Below are positions 8,991-17,608 of a stretch of DNA of 64,000 nucleotides, piece by piece. Position 1 is the stretch's first letter, and the number at the start of each line of letters is the position of its first letter. The notes beneath the pieces were generated by a model that worked only from the letters and a program-made list of their open reading frames with translations, did no database searches and was not told where the DNA came from. The translations under genes were made by a program, and so were the position numbers. Location of the stretch: the NCBI GenBank assembly GCA_965263155.1, contig OZ253586.1, positions 3,348,001-3,412,000 on the forward strand. Direction: 5' to 3'. This DNA comes from JAAXIE01 sp965263155 (GTDB taxonomy: Bacteria > Chloroflexota > Dehalococcoidia > Lucifugimonadales > JAAXIE01).

Positions 8991-9257
8991 GTGATTGAGG
9001 TCACATGGCGCACATGGGATAGACTGCAAGTGGACACTAGCCATATCGAAAAGGTTGAACCGGATTCGGCGACAGGAGGCAGCCTTGTGTTCATTGTTGG
9101 ACGTAACGGTCAGATGCCGCTCGTTGTCAAAGAAACCCCTGAGCATGTCGAGCACCTAATCTTAACCGAGCACGAGGTAATCGGTGATTGGCATCCACTT
9201 CGGTCTATATTGCGCGGGCTTGGCTTTAGTGATGGACGACGGCACGGGTACCGTTAG
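8991..9257 (+). CDS. Small protein of unknown function, 88 aa
   Basis: GTG at 8991 has AAAGGGAG a few bases upstream and its own likely promoter. The protein has a beta-rich middle (HIEKVEPDSATGGSLVFIVG, then MPLVVKETPEHVEHLI) whose pattern of strand, turn, strand and VKET/helix recalls the small FlbD-like fold, but the similarity is too weak to name it. The codon use is less GC-biased than that of its neighbours. Confidence 0.5.
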   Translation: MIEVTWRTWDRLQVDTSHIEKVEPDSATGGSLVFIVGRNGQMPLVVKETPEHVEHLILTEHEVIGDWHPLRSILRGLGFSDGRRHGYR

Positions 9258-9403
9258 GGACTGCACGATGAGGGGCTTGAGACCTCCCCTGTTCGTGCTG
9301 ACAAGGGGGATTGGTTTACGAGACTTCCTTTCGAAGCGAGAGGGTCTCTATTGAAGAAGAGCGACCATAAGAAGTCCAGTCTAAAGAAGAGGTAGGCCAC
9401 ACT

Positions 9404-10261
9404 ATGGGCGCAGGTGATGGAGCGATTTTCACTCGCAAGAGGGCCGATGTGAACGGCCATCAGGTCTCCTACTTGGTGGGAGGCAGGGAAGGCGACATGG
9501 AGCCGGTGCTCTACCTGCACGGCATGGGCGGCGCTGGCAAGTGGGAAGCCTACCACATGGCTCTCGGCACCGTGGCCCACACCTTCGCGCCCCAACTGCC
9601 TGGGTGGACCGCGGGCGAACCCCCGGATGGCATTGAGGGTGTGCAGGACTACGCCGACCTAGCCTTGGGCTTCTTGGACGCCGTTGAGTTGGAGAAGGTC
9701 GCCCTCGTGGGCCACTCCATCGGCGGCTGGATGGCCCTCTACCTAGCCACACAACACCCGGAGCGCGTGAGCAGACTGGTCCTAGCCGACAGCATGGGGC
9801 TGGACCTGCCCGATTCTCCGGTGGCGGACTTGGACGCAATCGAAGAGGAAACCTTTGGCCAGAAAGTATTCGCCAAACTGGGGATGGTGGCCACTCCCGA
9901 AGCCTACGGCTTCGGGGCCGACTGGCAGAACGTTCGCCAAGGCCCTGAGTTCGAGAGGCAGTGGAAGGGCCGCGACATGGTCACCAAGCTGCTGAAAGGT
10001 GCCTACTCCGACCCCAACCTCACTTCAGCAGTCACCGGCATCAACGTCGAAACCCTGCTCATATGGGGCAGGATCGACGGCATCGTTCCGCTCGCCCACG
10101 GCGAAGCCCTGCGCCAATCCATACCCCAATCACAGCTCGCAGTCATGGGCGAGGTGGCCCACCTCCCCATGGCAGAGAAGCCGGAGACCTTCCACCGCCT
10201 GCTACGCGACTTCCTCCTCCGCGATGAAGGAGAGGAACTGCCAAACGTGATATTCTCCTAG
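9404..10261 (+). CDS. Alpha/beta hydrolase near flavin monooxygenase copy 1
   Basis: 285-aa alpha/beta-hydrolase fold enzyme with an intact triad: the nucleophile elbow G-H-S105-I-G-G, the acid in WGRIDGIVP, and the His in GEVAHLPM. The oxyanion segment is LYLHGMGGAGKW. No signal peptide, so probably cytoplasmic. It is of the same general type as the hydrolase at 23953-24747, and both lie downstream of a luciferase-like monooxygenase, which suggests sequential oxidation then ester or C-C bond hydrolysis. ATG at 9404 has a weak AAGAGG upstream. Confidence 0.88.
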   Translation: MGAGDGAIFTRKRADVNGHQVSYLVGGREGDMEPVLYLHGMGGAGKWEAYHMALGTVAHTFAPQLPGWTAGEPPDGIEGVQDYADLALGFLDAVELEKVALVGHSIGGWMALYLATQHPERVSRLVLADSMGLDLPDSPVADLDAIEEETFGQKVFAKLGMVATPEAYGFGADWQNVRQGPEFERQWKGRDMVTKLLKGAYSDPNLTSAVTGINVETLLIWGRIDGIVPLAHGEALRQSIPQSQLAVMGEVAHLPMAEKPETFHRLLRDFLLRDEGEELPNVIFS

Positions 10262-10294
10262 TACATGCCCACGAGCCCCTGATTGGAGCACCGT

Positions 10295-10660
10295 ATGGGG
10301 ACCTTCTCAGTCGATGTTGAAGTAGGCGATTTAAACGGCGGTGAGACTGCCAGCATCGTCGCGCTGGTAGACACCGGCTCGTCTTATACAGTCCTAGGCC
10401 GCAACCTGCTTGAACGCTTGGGCATAGCGCCCATGGAACGTCAGCAGTTCCAATTGGGTGACGATAGCTTCGTAGAATATGACATGGGTGAAGCCCGCTT
10501 GTTTCTAGAGGGGATGCGAAGAGTTACCCCTGTCGTGTTCGGCCCCCCAGGCGTCAGCCCCCTTCTGGGGGCAGTCACCCTACAGGAGTTCCGCCTTATT
10601 GCCGACTCCGTGAACGAGCGACTCGTTCCCATGCCGCCCATACGAGCACGTCCCATATAG
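10295..10660 (+). CDS. Retropepsin-like aspartic protease domain protein
   Basis: 121-aa single-domain protein with the clan AA active-site motif V25-D26-T27-G28-S-S and, near the C-terminus, SPLLGAVTLQEF, the usual second conserved element. Retropepsins work as dimers, so a single lobe of this size is expected. ATG at 10295 follows GGAG by six bases; the upstream TTG at 10283 lacks an SD. The biological substrate of bacterial stand-alone retropepsin-like proteins is largely unknown. It lies 21 codons after the hydrolase and ends convergently with gnd. Confidence 0.8.
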   Translation: MGTFSVDVEVGDLNGGETASIVALVDTGSSYTVLGRNLLERLGIAPMERQQFQLGDDSFVEYDMGEARLFLEGMRRVTPVVFGPPGVSPLLGAVTLQEFRLIADSVNERLVPMPPIRARPI

Positions 10661-10684
10661 GAGGCACGCCACCTAAGGCATCGT

Positions 10685-11593
10685 TCAGTCCGCCCGCCTC
10701 ACCTCATGGCCGCCGAACTGATTGCGCATGGCGGCCAGCAGCTTGCCCGCAAAGGGTTGCTGCTGGCGGGATCGGAAGCGGGCTTGCAGTGACAGCGCAA
10801 TAACCGGCACAGGCACCGCCAGTTCCACCGACTCTTCCACTGCCCAGCGCCCCTCGCCCGAATCTTCCACGTAGGACTGCAGGCCTTCTAGCCCAACGTC
10901 TTGGGCAAGGGCCTCCGCGGTCAGGTCCAGCAGCCACGAGCGGACCACGCTGCCGTGACGCCAGATTCCTGCGACTTGCGCCAAGTCGAGGCCGAACTCC
11001 TCCTTGGCCTGCAACAACTCGAAGCCCTCAGCGTAGGCCTCCATCAACCCGTACTCCACGGCATTGTGCACCATCTTGACGAAGTGGCCTGCACCTGCCT
11101 TCCCCACGTAGCCGTGGCCCCGGTCTTCACCGGGGGCGAGGGCGCGGAATATGGGTTCCAGAGCCGAATAGACTTCGGGATCCCCACCCACCATGAGGCT
11201 GTACCCCTCGGTCAGGCCCCAGATGCCTCCACTAGTGCCCACGTCTAGGAAAGATATTCCACCTTCCGCCAACATAGCGGCGCGGCGCATGCTGTCCCTG
11301 TAGTTGGAGTTGCCTCCATCGATGATGATATCCCCCGGCTGAAGGACAGCGGCCGCTTCTTCAATGGCCGACTCGGTGGGGGGGCCCACTGGGGCCATGA
11401 TCCACACCGCTCTCGGCGGGGTCAGCTTGGAAGCAAGCTCGGCTAGTGACGACGCACCAGACGACCCCTCTGCTTCCAGAGATTGCACGGCTTCGGGGCG
11501 AGGGTCGTAGGCGACGACGTTATGTCCCGCTCGCAACAGGCGCTGTGCCATGGCGCCACCCATGCGCCCCAAGCCAACCATTCCTATCTCCAA
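10685..11593 (-). CDS. gnd: 6-phosphogluconate dehydrogenase (decarboxylating), short form
   Basis: Oxidative decarboxylation of 6-phosphogluconate to ribulose 5-phosphate. 302 aa, the short GndA/YqeC-like class, often NAD-dependent, instead of the about 470-aa enteric form. Motifs: GMVGLGRMGGAMA, DGGNSNYRDS, DVGTSGGIWGL, KMVHNAVEYGLMEAYAEG. TTG at 11593 has SD GGAGG with a suitable gap and gives MEIGMVGLGRMGG, the family start; the longer GTG at 11608 sits too close to its SD. It follows pgi on the same strand by 33 bases. No zwf is in the window. Confidence 0.9.
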   Translation of the reverse strand: MEIGMVGLGRMGGAMAQRLLRAGHNVVAYDPRPEAVQSLEAEGSSGASSLAELASKLTPPRAVWIMAPVGPPTESAIEEAAAVLQPGDIIIDGGNSNYRDSMRRAAMLAEGGISFLDVGTSGGIWGLTEGYSLMVGGDPEVYSALEPIFRALAPGEDRGHGYVGKAGAGHFVKMVHNAVEYGLMEAYAEGFELLQAKEEFGLDLAQVAGIWRHGSVVRSWLLDLTAEALAQDVGLEGLQSYVEDSGEGRWAVEESVELAVPVPVIALSLQARFRSRQQQPFAGKLLAAMRNQFGGHEVRRAD

Positions 11594-11626
11594 AGGGCCC
11601 TCCTTCACTCCTCCGGGCTCCGACGC

Positions 11627-13261
11627 TTACCCAATGCTCGCGGCCAAGCTGTCGATGCTGCCCACCACATCATCATCTAATCGAACCCATGCCACAGGCC
11701 GGCTGGCAGCCCGCAACGCCTGCAGATCGCCCATCGCTTGGGCCTGAGCCAACTGCCCGAAAGTATAGGGGCGGCTCGGTATGGGCACGTCCGGCTCTGG
11801 GTCGGCAGTCAGCAGCAGATAGACGCCCGAAGCCGGCCCACCTTTGTGCAGTTGTCCAGTAGAGTGCAGGTAGCGCGGCCCGTACCCGGCTGTGGTTGCG
11901 ACACGGTACCGTTGAGCAATGCGTTGACGCAGCAATGAAATGCTGGCATCGACTTCCGTGGTCTGCTGACAGTAGGCTAGGATGGCCACGTATGAGTCAG
12001 GTTGAATGCCCACGAGCAACTGATCAAATGAGGTCTCGGCCTGCACCGCCGGAAACTCTCCAGTCTGCTGCACATGCGCCAGCATGGCGTCAGTCATGTC
12101 CTTCGCCGCCTGGACGTCGGGCTGGTTGAAAGGATGAATGCCCAGCACGGCACAGGCAACAGCGGTAGCAAACTCCCAGCGGTAGAATTCGGCGCCCAAG
12201 TCGTACCGGTCCTGCAGGTCGATGCAAATCAGGGGATGACTCTCTTCCGCAATGGCCATGGCGAAGTCGTCGCTCCCGGCATTGTCGTCGCCCTCCAGAC
12301 GGAGGTACACAAACTGCCGGTCCTCGCCATATCCCTCCGGCGACAGATGAGGTTCGCCAGACACCGGTATGATGCCCTTCCCCTCCTTGCCGGTGCTCTC
12401 AGCCAGCAACTGCTCGACCCATAAACCAAAGGACTGGAGGGAGGGCGAGGCGACCAGCGTCAGCTTGTCCCGGCCTTTCGCAGCCATCTGCGCCATGGCG
12501 GCGCCAAGCCAAGCCCCAGGGTTCTCGGACACCGGTCTGTCAGGCCCGCACTTTTGGGCCATGGCTTCGGCTCGCTGCAGCAATCTTGTGACATCAAGGC
12601 CCATCAGGGCCGCTGGCAGCAGTCCGAAGTAAGAGAGCACCGAGTAGCGCCCTCCGATATCGGGAGGGTTCAGGAACGTTCGGCGGAAACCCGCTTCAGT
12701 CGCAAGCCTCTCCAGCACAGTACCGGGGTCGGTGACGGCGATGAAGTTGTCGCCTGCTCGCCGACCACACGCGCTATCGACTAGCCCCCGGAAATGGGCA
12801 TACAGGCAGTTGGGTTCGATGGTGCTGCCCGACTTGGAGGACACTAGGAAGAGGGTATTCGCTGGGTCGATGGCATCGCTCACTCCTTGCACCACGGCGG
12901 GCACTGTGGAGTCGAGCACAACGAGCTGCGGGTAACCTTGGGCAGAGCCTAGGGCGCAGCGCAGTACCTCCGGCCCCAAGCTGCTGCCCCCCATACCCAG
13001 CAGCACGACATGGCGGTAGCCCGCCTCTCGGATCTCCTGGGCAAACGATTCCAAGGCAGAAATCTCCCGGCGCATCAACTGTGGAACGGTTAACCAGCCG
13101 AGGCGGTCCTCAATCTCCGCAGGGTCCGGCTTCCACACCGTGTGGTCCTTGCGCCAGATGCGGCCCACGACGTCGTCAGCTTCCATCTGCCACAACAGGT
13201 CCTGGATACCCTTCAAGTAGCCTTCCAGACTGTCGCCGGGCCGGGTGCGCCCTGTGGTCAC
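11627..13261 (-). CDS. pgi: Glucose-6-phosphate isomerase of the transaldolase-fusion type
   Basis: 544-aa isomerase interconverting glucose 6-phosphate and fructose 6-phosphate. SIS-domain motifs are GMGGSSLGPEV, SSKSGSTIEP and GGRYSVLSYFGLLPAA. The C-terminus, with GYGPRYLHSTGQLHKGGP, is the form usually seen in the second half of bifunctional transaldolase/isomerase proteins. The N-terminus starts freely (GTG at 13261, SD AGGAG about seven bases away) with only a short lead, so the transaldolase half is absent. Operon with gnd suggests pentose phosphate metabolism. Confidence 0.9.
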   Translation of the reverse strand: MTTGRTRPGDSLEGYLKGIQDLLWQMEADDVVGRIWRKDHTVWKPDPAEIEDRLGWLTVPQLMRREISALESFAQEIREAGYRHVVLLGMGGSSLGPEVLRCALGSAQGYPQLVVLDSTVPAVVQGVSDAIDPANTLFLVSSKSGSTIEPNCLYAHFRGLVDSACGRRAGDNFIAVTDPGTVLERLATEAGFRRTFLNPPDIGGRYSVLSYFGLLPAALMGLDVTRLLQRAEAMAQKCGPDRPVSENPGAWLGAAMAQMAAKGRDKLTLVASPSLQSFGLWVEQLLAESTGKEGKGIIPVSGEPHLSPEGYGEDRQFVYLRLEGDDNAGSDDFAMAIAEESHPLICIDLQDRYDLGAEFYRWEFATAVACAVLGIHPFNQPDVQAAKDMTDAMLAHVQQTGEFPAVQAETSFDQLLVGIQPDSYVAILAYCQQTTEVDASISLLRQRIAQRYRVATTAGYGPRYLHSTGQLHKGGPASGVYLLLTADPEPDVPIPSRPYTFGQLAQAQAMGDLQALRAASRPVAWVRLDDDVVGSIDSLAASIG

Positions 13262-13330
13262 GCCTGTCTCCTACTTCCTGTGCTGAGTGTGGGGCTTGGC
13301 ACGCCGACGGTCATTATAAACGCCACAGCT

Positions 13331-13360
13331 TTGGTCATCCCTCACCCACTGCTCTATAAT
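13331..13360 (+). promoter_or_regulatory. Predicted sigma-70-type promoter for the lipoprotein gene
   Basis: TTGGTC (13331-13336), 18-base spacer, perfect TATAAT (13355-13360). On the other strand a TATAAT at 13318-13313 probably serves pgi-gnd, so this 140-base gap holds divergent promoters. Confidence 0.55.
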
Positions 13361-13402
13361 CGTGACGAACGTTTCCCAAAACACCATACAGAGGAGAACC
13401 CC

Positions 13403-14053
13403 ATAAGACACGCGACGTTGCTTCTAACAGTGGTCAGCCTTCTCTTGGCGCTTGTCTTGGTCGGCTGTAGCGGGTCGGGGAGCGACCAATCAGGCGAGCA
13501 TGGAAGCGGCGAAGAGTCCAGAGAACGCAGCACCGCCTCGGAATCGGGCGAGCACAGCGGCGGCTCGGAGTCGGGGGAGGGCGCCGAGGAGTCGGGGACG
13601 CAGTACACGCTTTCAGAGACCTTTGACCACGTCAGGGCCGGGGCCCGCTTGGTCCTGTCCTACGATTCGGCTGGCAATGCCTTCACGGGCAAGGTGGAGA
13701 ACACCACCTCGAACAAGCTAGACCGCGTGAGGGTAGAGGTGCATCTGTCCAACGGAATCGAGTTGGGGCCTACCACCCCGGTCGACTTGGCCCCCGGTCA
13801 GACAGTTGAGGTCACGCTGCAAGCCTCCAGCCAACCCTTCGTGTCGTGGAGCGCCCACCCCGAGGTGGGAGGCAGTGGTGGCAGCAGCCCCGAATCGCTT
13901 GAGCATGTGAGCCGCCCGGTAGGCGGCGACGAGGAAGAGGACGATCAGGACCGCACCCACGACGACGACCGCGACGCGGGTCGGGAACATGACGGGGACG
14001 ACGACGGGGACGATGATGGGAACTATGACGACAGTGACGATGATCAGGACTAG
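13403..14053 (+). CDS. Acidic lipoprotein with apparent ATA start codon
   Basis: 216-aa secreted lipoprotein: residues 1-21 form an ideal signal peptide (M-R-H followed by Leu/Val-rich core) ending in the lipobox L19-V-G-C22. Then comes a Ser/Glu/Gly-rich linker, a beta domain (about residues 68-155; KVENTTSNKLDRVRVEVHL, VDLAPGQTVEV) of the kind seen in FxLYD-like extracytoplasmic domains, and a very Asp-rich tail of about 45 residues. No ATG, GTG or TTG gives a sensible start: GAGGAG at 13391-13396 is six bases before ATA at 13403. TTG at 13418 would remove the Arg-His and part of the signal peptide. The tail may bind cations. Confidence 0.75.
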   Translation: MRHATLLLTVVSLLLALVLVGCSGSGSDQSGEHGSGEESRERSTASESGEHSGGSESGEGAEESGTQYTLSETFDHVRAGARLVLSYDSAGNAFTGKVENTTSNKLDRVRVEVHLSNGIELGPTTPVDLAPGQTVEVTLQASSQPFVSWSAHPEVGGSGGSSPESLEHVSRPVGGDEEEDDQDRTHDDDRDAGREHDGDDDGDDDGNYDDSDDDQD

Positions 14054-14065
14054 AGGAGGTATCGC

Positions 14066-14434
14066 ATGGCAGCACACGAGCCTGGAGATGTTCACACCCA
14101 ATTCTTCGACGCTTTCAATGCCAAGGACGTGGAGACGCTCGCAAGCTTGTACGAGCCCGACGCGCTGCTGGTGATGCCCGGCGGTGCAACATTGGCTGGG
14201 ATAGACGCCATCAAGAAGGCGTTGGAAATGGGCGTGGGCAGTGGACGGTCGTTCAGACACGAGAGCCAAGTAGTGCATGAGTCAGGTGACATCGCCGTGC
14301 TGGACTGCAAGTCGACCGTAATCGACACGGCCGCCGACGGAACCGTGACCGAACACAGTGGCGCCAGTATCGAGGTCGTCCGTCGACAGGCCGACGGCAC
14401 ATGGCGGTTCGTGATTGACGTACCGGGACGCTAG
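14066..14434 (+). CDS. SnoaL/DUF4440-like NTF2-fold protein
   Basis: 122 aa, cone-shaped NTF2-like fold predicted from HTQFFDAFNAKDVETLASLYEPDALLVMPGG and IDAIKKAL, then alternating strands ending in DGTWRFVIDVPGR. Such proteins bind or act on small hydrophobic ligands; members of this group are often annotated SgcJ/EcaC or YybH. SD GAGGAGG before ATG 14066 and only 12 bases after the lipoprotein gene, so cotranscribed. Followed by a strong terminator. Confidence 0.8.
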   Translation: MAAHEPGDVHTQFFDAFNAKDVETLASLYEPDALLVMPGGATLAGIDAIKKALEMGVGSGRSFRHESQVVHESGDIAVLDCKSTVIDTAADGTVTEHSGASIEVVRRQADGTWRFVIDVPGR

Positions 14435-14451
14435 GAACTACAGACATACGA

Positions 14452-14478
14452 AGGCCCCCTTCAGATTGAAGGGGGCCT
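14452..14478. terminator. Bidirectional hairpin between convergent genes
   Basis: Perfect 12-bp stem (14452-14463 with 14467-14478) and 3-base loop, between the SnoaL-like gene and korB, which read towards each other. GC-rich stem with A/T on both sides. Confidence 0.75.
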
Positions 14479-14517
14479 AAACTCTCCCCGGGAAAGTCTT
14501 TACATTCAGGTCTTACC

Positions 14518-15420
14518 CTACAGCATCCGTTGAACTATCCGGTCGCCCTGCTCCTTGCTGAGGCCGAGGGGACGGAAGGCCAGCGGGCCATCTTCCAGCA
14601 CCGGCTCCTGCTCGCCCAAGTCCAGCGATTCCTTCTGGAAGAAGACGCCGGTGTAGATTGTGTCGCCCCACTGCATGGCCTTCTCGCAGGCCGTCTTCCA
14701 GTCAGTGACGTCGTGTTCTTCGTCCTCCAGCTTGCGCACATGCTCCTTGAAGAAATCATGTGTGTTGTCCAAGTTGAAGGTGACGCAGGGGCTGAAGATA
14801 TCCACCAAGGAAAAGCCCCGGTGGGTGATGGCCTTCTTGATGATGTCGGTGAGGTGGCGAATGTCGCTGCTGTAGGCCCGGGACACAAAGGTGGCGCCGT
14901 TCATGATGGCTGAGGTGATGGGGTTCACCGGCATCTCCACGCTGCCGAAGGGGGTGCTCTTGGTCTTCATGCCGAAGGAGCTGGTGGGAGATATCTGGCC
15001 GGTGGTGAGGCCGTAAATCTGGTTGTTCATCACGATGTAGGTCAGGTCGACGTTGCGCCGGGCGGTGTGGGTAAAGTGATTGCCTCCGATACCGTAGCCG
15101 TCGCCGTCCCCGCCGGTCACCAGCACCGTCATCTCGTGATTGGCCATCTTGGCACCGGTGGCCACTGCCAAGGAGCGTCCATGCAGGGTGTGCATGCCGT
15201 AGGCGTTGAAGTATCCGGGCAGGTTGGAAGAGCAGCCGATACCGCTGACGGTGAGAATCTGGTGCGGCCTCAGACCGAGTTCGGCGCAGGCGCGTTGTAT
15301 AGCGTTGATGACTCCGAAGTCGCCACAGCCGGCGCACCAATCCGGGTCCACCTGACCCTTGAAATCTCTGGCGGTCAGCTTTATCTCGGGTACCTCTTCC
15401 GCCACGTTCATGCTCGTCAT
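14518..15420 (-). CDS. korB: 2-oxoacid:ferredoxin oxidoreductase, beta subunit
   Basis: ThDP-binding subunit of a 2-oxoacid:acceptor oxidoreductase, most like 2-oxoglutarate:ferredoxin oxidoreductase. 300 aa. Motifs: WCAGCGDFGV near residue 28, GIGCSSNLPGYF, the ThDP/Mg signature GGDGDGYGIGGNHF followed by NNQIYGLTTGQ. No ferredoxin domain, so an external ferredoxin is the acceptor. It follows korA after an 86-base gap on the same strand. In this setting it probably supplies the oxoglutarate-to-succinyl-CoA step. Confidence 0.92.
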   Translation of the reverse strand: MTSMNVAEEVPEIKLTARDFKGQVDPDWCAGCGDFGVINAIQRACAELGLRPHQILTVSGIGCSSNLPGYFNAYGMHTLHGRSLAVATGAKMANHEMTVLVTGGDGDGYGIGGNHFTHTARRNVDLTYIVMNNQIYGLTTGQISPTSSFGMKTKSTPFGSVEMPVNPITSAIMNGATFVSRAYSSDIRHLTDIIKKAITHRGFSLVDIFSPCVTFNLDNTHDFFKEHVRKLEDEEHDVTDWKTACEKAMQWGDTIYTGVFFQKESLDLGEQEPVLEDGPLAFRPLGLSKEQGDRIVQRML

Positions 15421-15506
15421 AGCAACCTCTTCTTCTTTTCGGCCTGTGGAGCGCTACCACCAGTCCCAGCCGTTTACGACATCGCTAGTTCTTCCGGTGC
15501 TGAACC

Positions 15507-17285
15507 CTATACCATGATTTCCTGGTACGGAACGTACCTCTCGACCGTGCCTCCCATCAGCTCCAAGACGCCTTCCACGATGTGGTGGGGGGCGAAGGGT
15601 TCACCGTCGTACTTGCGGATATGGCCGTCTACCGAGAGGCCGGTCTCGCTGCGCATGTAGCGGTAAAACTGGCCCGACTCATTGTTTTCGACCACGATGG
15701 TACGCTTGGACTTGGAGAGAATTTCGGTGATGGCCTCGGCATGGAATGGGACAATCCACTTGATGGGTAACTGGTTGCCCTTGACTCCCTGCACCGCCAA
15801 GAGGTCCAAGGCCTCTTTGATGGTGCCGTAGGTAGAGCCCCAGCCCACCAAGGTCACATCCGCGTCTTCCGCGCCTTCCAGTTCGGGTGGGGCCACGCGC
15901 TCCAGCATATCACTCAGCTTGCGGGAGCGCTTCTCCACCATCATTCGGCGCTTATGGGGGTTGGTGAACTCATCACTGATGAGCATCGAGTCCTCGTCGT
16001 GCTCGTCGGTGGCAACCACATGCACCTTGCCCTCCAAGCCCGGCAGGGCGCGGGGCGAGATGCCCGACTCGGTGTTCTCATACCGTTTGTATCCGTCGGT
16101 GGAGGAGCCTTCGGTGATCAGGCTGCCCCGTTCAATCTTGGGCTGCATGTCGATGTCTGCTGCGTCCACGCTATACCTGCCCTCGGAGATCAGCAGGTCG
16201 GAGATGACTATGCCGGGGCATTGGTAGTGGTCTACCAAGTTGAACAACTCCGGCATGGCATTGAAGGCGTCCAAGGCGTCCGTGGGGGCTACTATGAGCC
16301 TCTGGAAGTCGCCTTGACTGGCGCCCAACGCCTGCCACAGGTCTCCCTGCTCGGTTTTGGTGGGCACACCAGTGGAGGGCCCAGCCCTCATTACGTTCAC
16401 GAACACCACAGGTATCTCCATCATGCCGGCAGCGCCTATGGCTTCGGTCATGAGGGCGAAGCCCCCTCCCGATGTCGCACACATGGCGCGACACCCGGCA
16501 TGGGCTGCGCCTATGGTCATGTTGGCGACGCCAATCTCGTCCTCGACTTGTCGCACCATGATGCCCAAGTTGCGGGCGTTGGAAGCCATCCAGTGCAGGA
16601 TGCCACTGGATGGGCTCATCGGATAGGCGGCATAGAACTTGACTCCGGCAGCGGCGGCTCCCATGGCGATGGCGTCGTTGCCCGACCAGACTGCGAGCGG
16701 GGTGTCGCCCTGCCCTACGTCTTGGGAGAAGAAGTCGAAGTTGGCTAGCGTGTAGTCGTAACCGGCCCTTGCCACGCGGACGTTCTCGTCCACCACAGCT
16801 TGGCCCTGTCGTTGGAAACGGAGTTGCAGGCTCTCCTCGAGCACCGCGAAGTCCAGTTTCATCAGGGCCATGATGGCTCCGACGGCTACGGTGTTCTGCA
16901 CCAGCCTGTTGCGGCTCTGGGTGAGCTCGGCAATGGGCAGCGGGCAGAGGCCGACGCCACGAGCTGCCCCTTCGGCCTTGATGGTGTCGCTGTTGAAGAC
17001 CACTCTCGACCCCGGCCCCATCAGGTTCAGGTGCCGATTCATGGTGTCTTGGTTCAGGCACAGCAACAGGTCAAGCCTGTCGCCATGGCTGTATATCTTG
17101 TCGTCACTGACCCGCACCGTGAGGAAGATGTGACCGCCCCGGATGATGGACTGGTATGCGTTGTAGGTGGTGAGGTGGAGGCCACGTCGGACAAAGATTC
17201 GGGCGAGTATGTCGCCGGGGGTTGCGATACCCTGGCCGGCCTCGCCCCCAATTGCCATAGCGAAGTCATACGTTCCCGAACTCAT
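15507..17285 (-). CDS. korA: 2-oxoacid:ferredoxin oxidoreductase, fused gamma-alpha subunit
   Basis: 592 aa. The first about 190 residues form the gamma domain (GGEAGQGIATPGDILARIF at residues 13-31), and the rest is the alpha domain (GNDAIAMGAAAAGVKFYAAYPMSPSSG, then VEDEIGVANMTIGAAHAG, TSGGGFALMTEAIG). This gamma-alpha fusion with a separate beta subunit is the usual bacterial KorAB arrangement. ATG at 17285. A TATAAT box lies 61 bases upstream on this strand. Confidence 0.92.
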   Translation of the reverse strand: MSSGTYDFAMAIGGEAGQGIATPGDILARIFVRRGLHLTTYNAYQSIIRGGHIFLTVRVSDDKIYSHGDRLDLLLCLNQDTMNRHLNLMGPGSRVVFNSDTIKAEGAARGVGLCPLPIAELTQSRNRLVQNTVAVGAIMALMKLDFAVLEESLQLRFQRQGQAVVDENVRVARAGYDYTLANFDFFSQDVGQGDTPLAVWSGNDAIAMGAAAAGVKFYAAYPMSPSSGILHWMASNARNLGIMVRQVEDEIGVANMTIGAAHAGCRAMCATSGGGFALMTEAIGAAGMMEIPVVFVNVMRAGPSTGVPTKTEQGDLWQALGASQGDFQRLIVAPTDALDAFNAMPELFNLVDHYQCPGIVISDLLISEGRYSVDAADIDMQPKIERGSLITEGSSTDGYKRYENTESGISPRALPGLEGKVHVVATDEHDEDSMLISDEFTNPHKRRMMVEKRSRKLSDMLERVAPPELEGAEDADVTLVGWGSTYGTIKEALDLLAVQGVKGNQLPIKWIVPFHAEAITEILSKSKRTIVVENNESGQFYRYMRSETGLSVDGHIRKYDGEPFAPHHIVEGVLELMGGTVERYVPYQEIMV

Positions 17286-17608
17286 GCCTCCACTCCTTCC
17301 TCGGCGCCACGGAGCAGACTATCAGACACACATGGGCCGTCAGCAATTATAACTCGCGTGCAAAGCTTGGGGTTGGGCGACAACTGAGGAGTCCGTAGTT
17401 CAGAGGGGATACCAATTAGATTGCATCGAATTGCTCTGGCTAAAATTGCACCGCAACAGTATAAGCCGCAACGCCATAGGGTGCAACCGAAGCCACGGCT
17501 CTCCCAAGGTCTTTTGGTTGTGTTCTGAGGCCCTCTTCCCTATGTTACAATGCGTTTCATCGCGACACTTCTCCTCGTGCCCGGGACTCGCGTTGCTCTT
17601 GACCTGCT
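17286..17608. other. Divergent intergenic region, korA / FmdB pair
   Basis: 323 bases with no convincing gene. It holds a minus-strand -10 box (TATAAT at 17351-17346) for korA and a plus-strand TACAAT at 17546-17551, preceded by a TTCTGA at a 17-base distance, for the FmdB genes. Nothing else is seen. Confidence 0.5.

Noticed and set aside
13142..13402. Longer lipoprotein reading from the ATG at 13142
   Set aside because: It would run through the pgi 5' end on the other strand and through the promoter, and would bury the signal peptide deep inside the protein.
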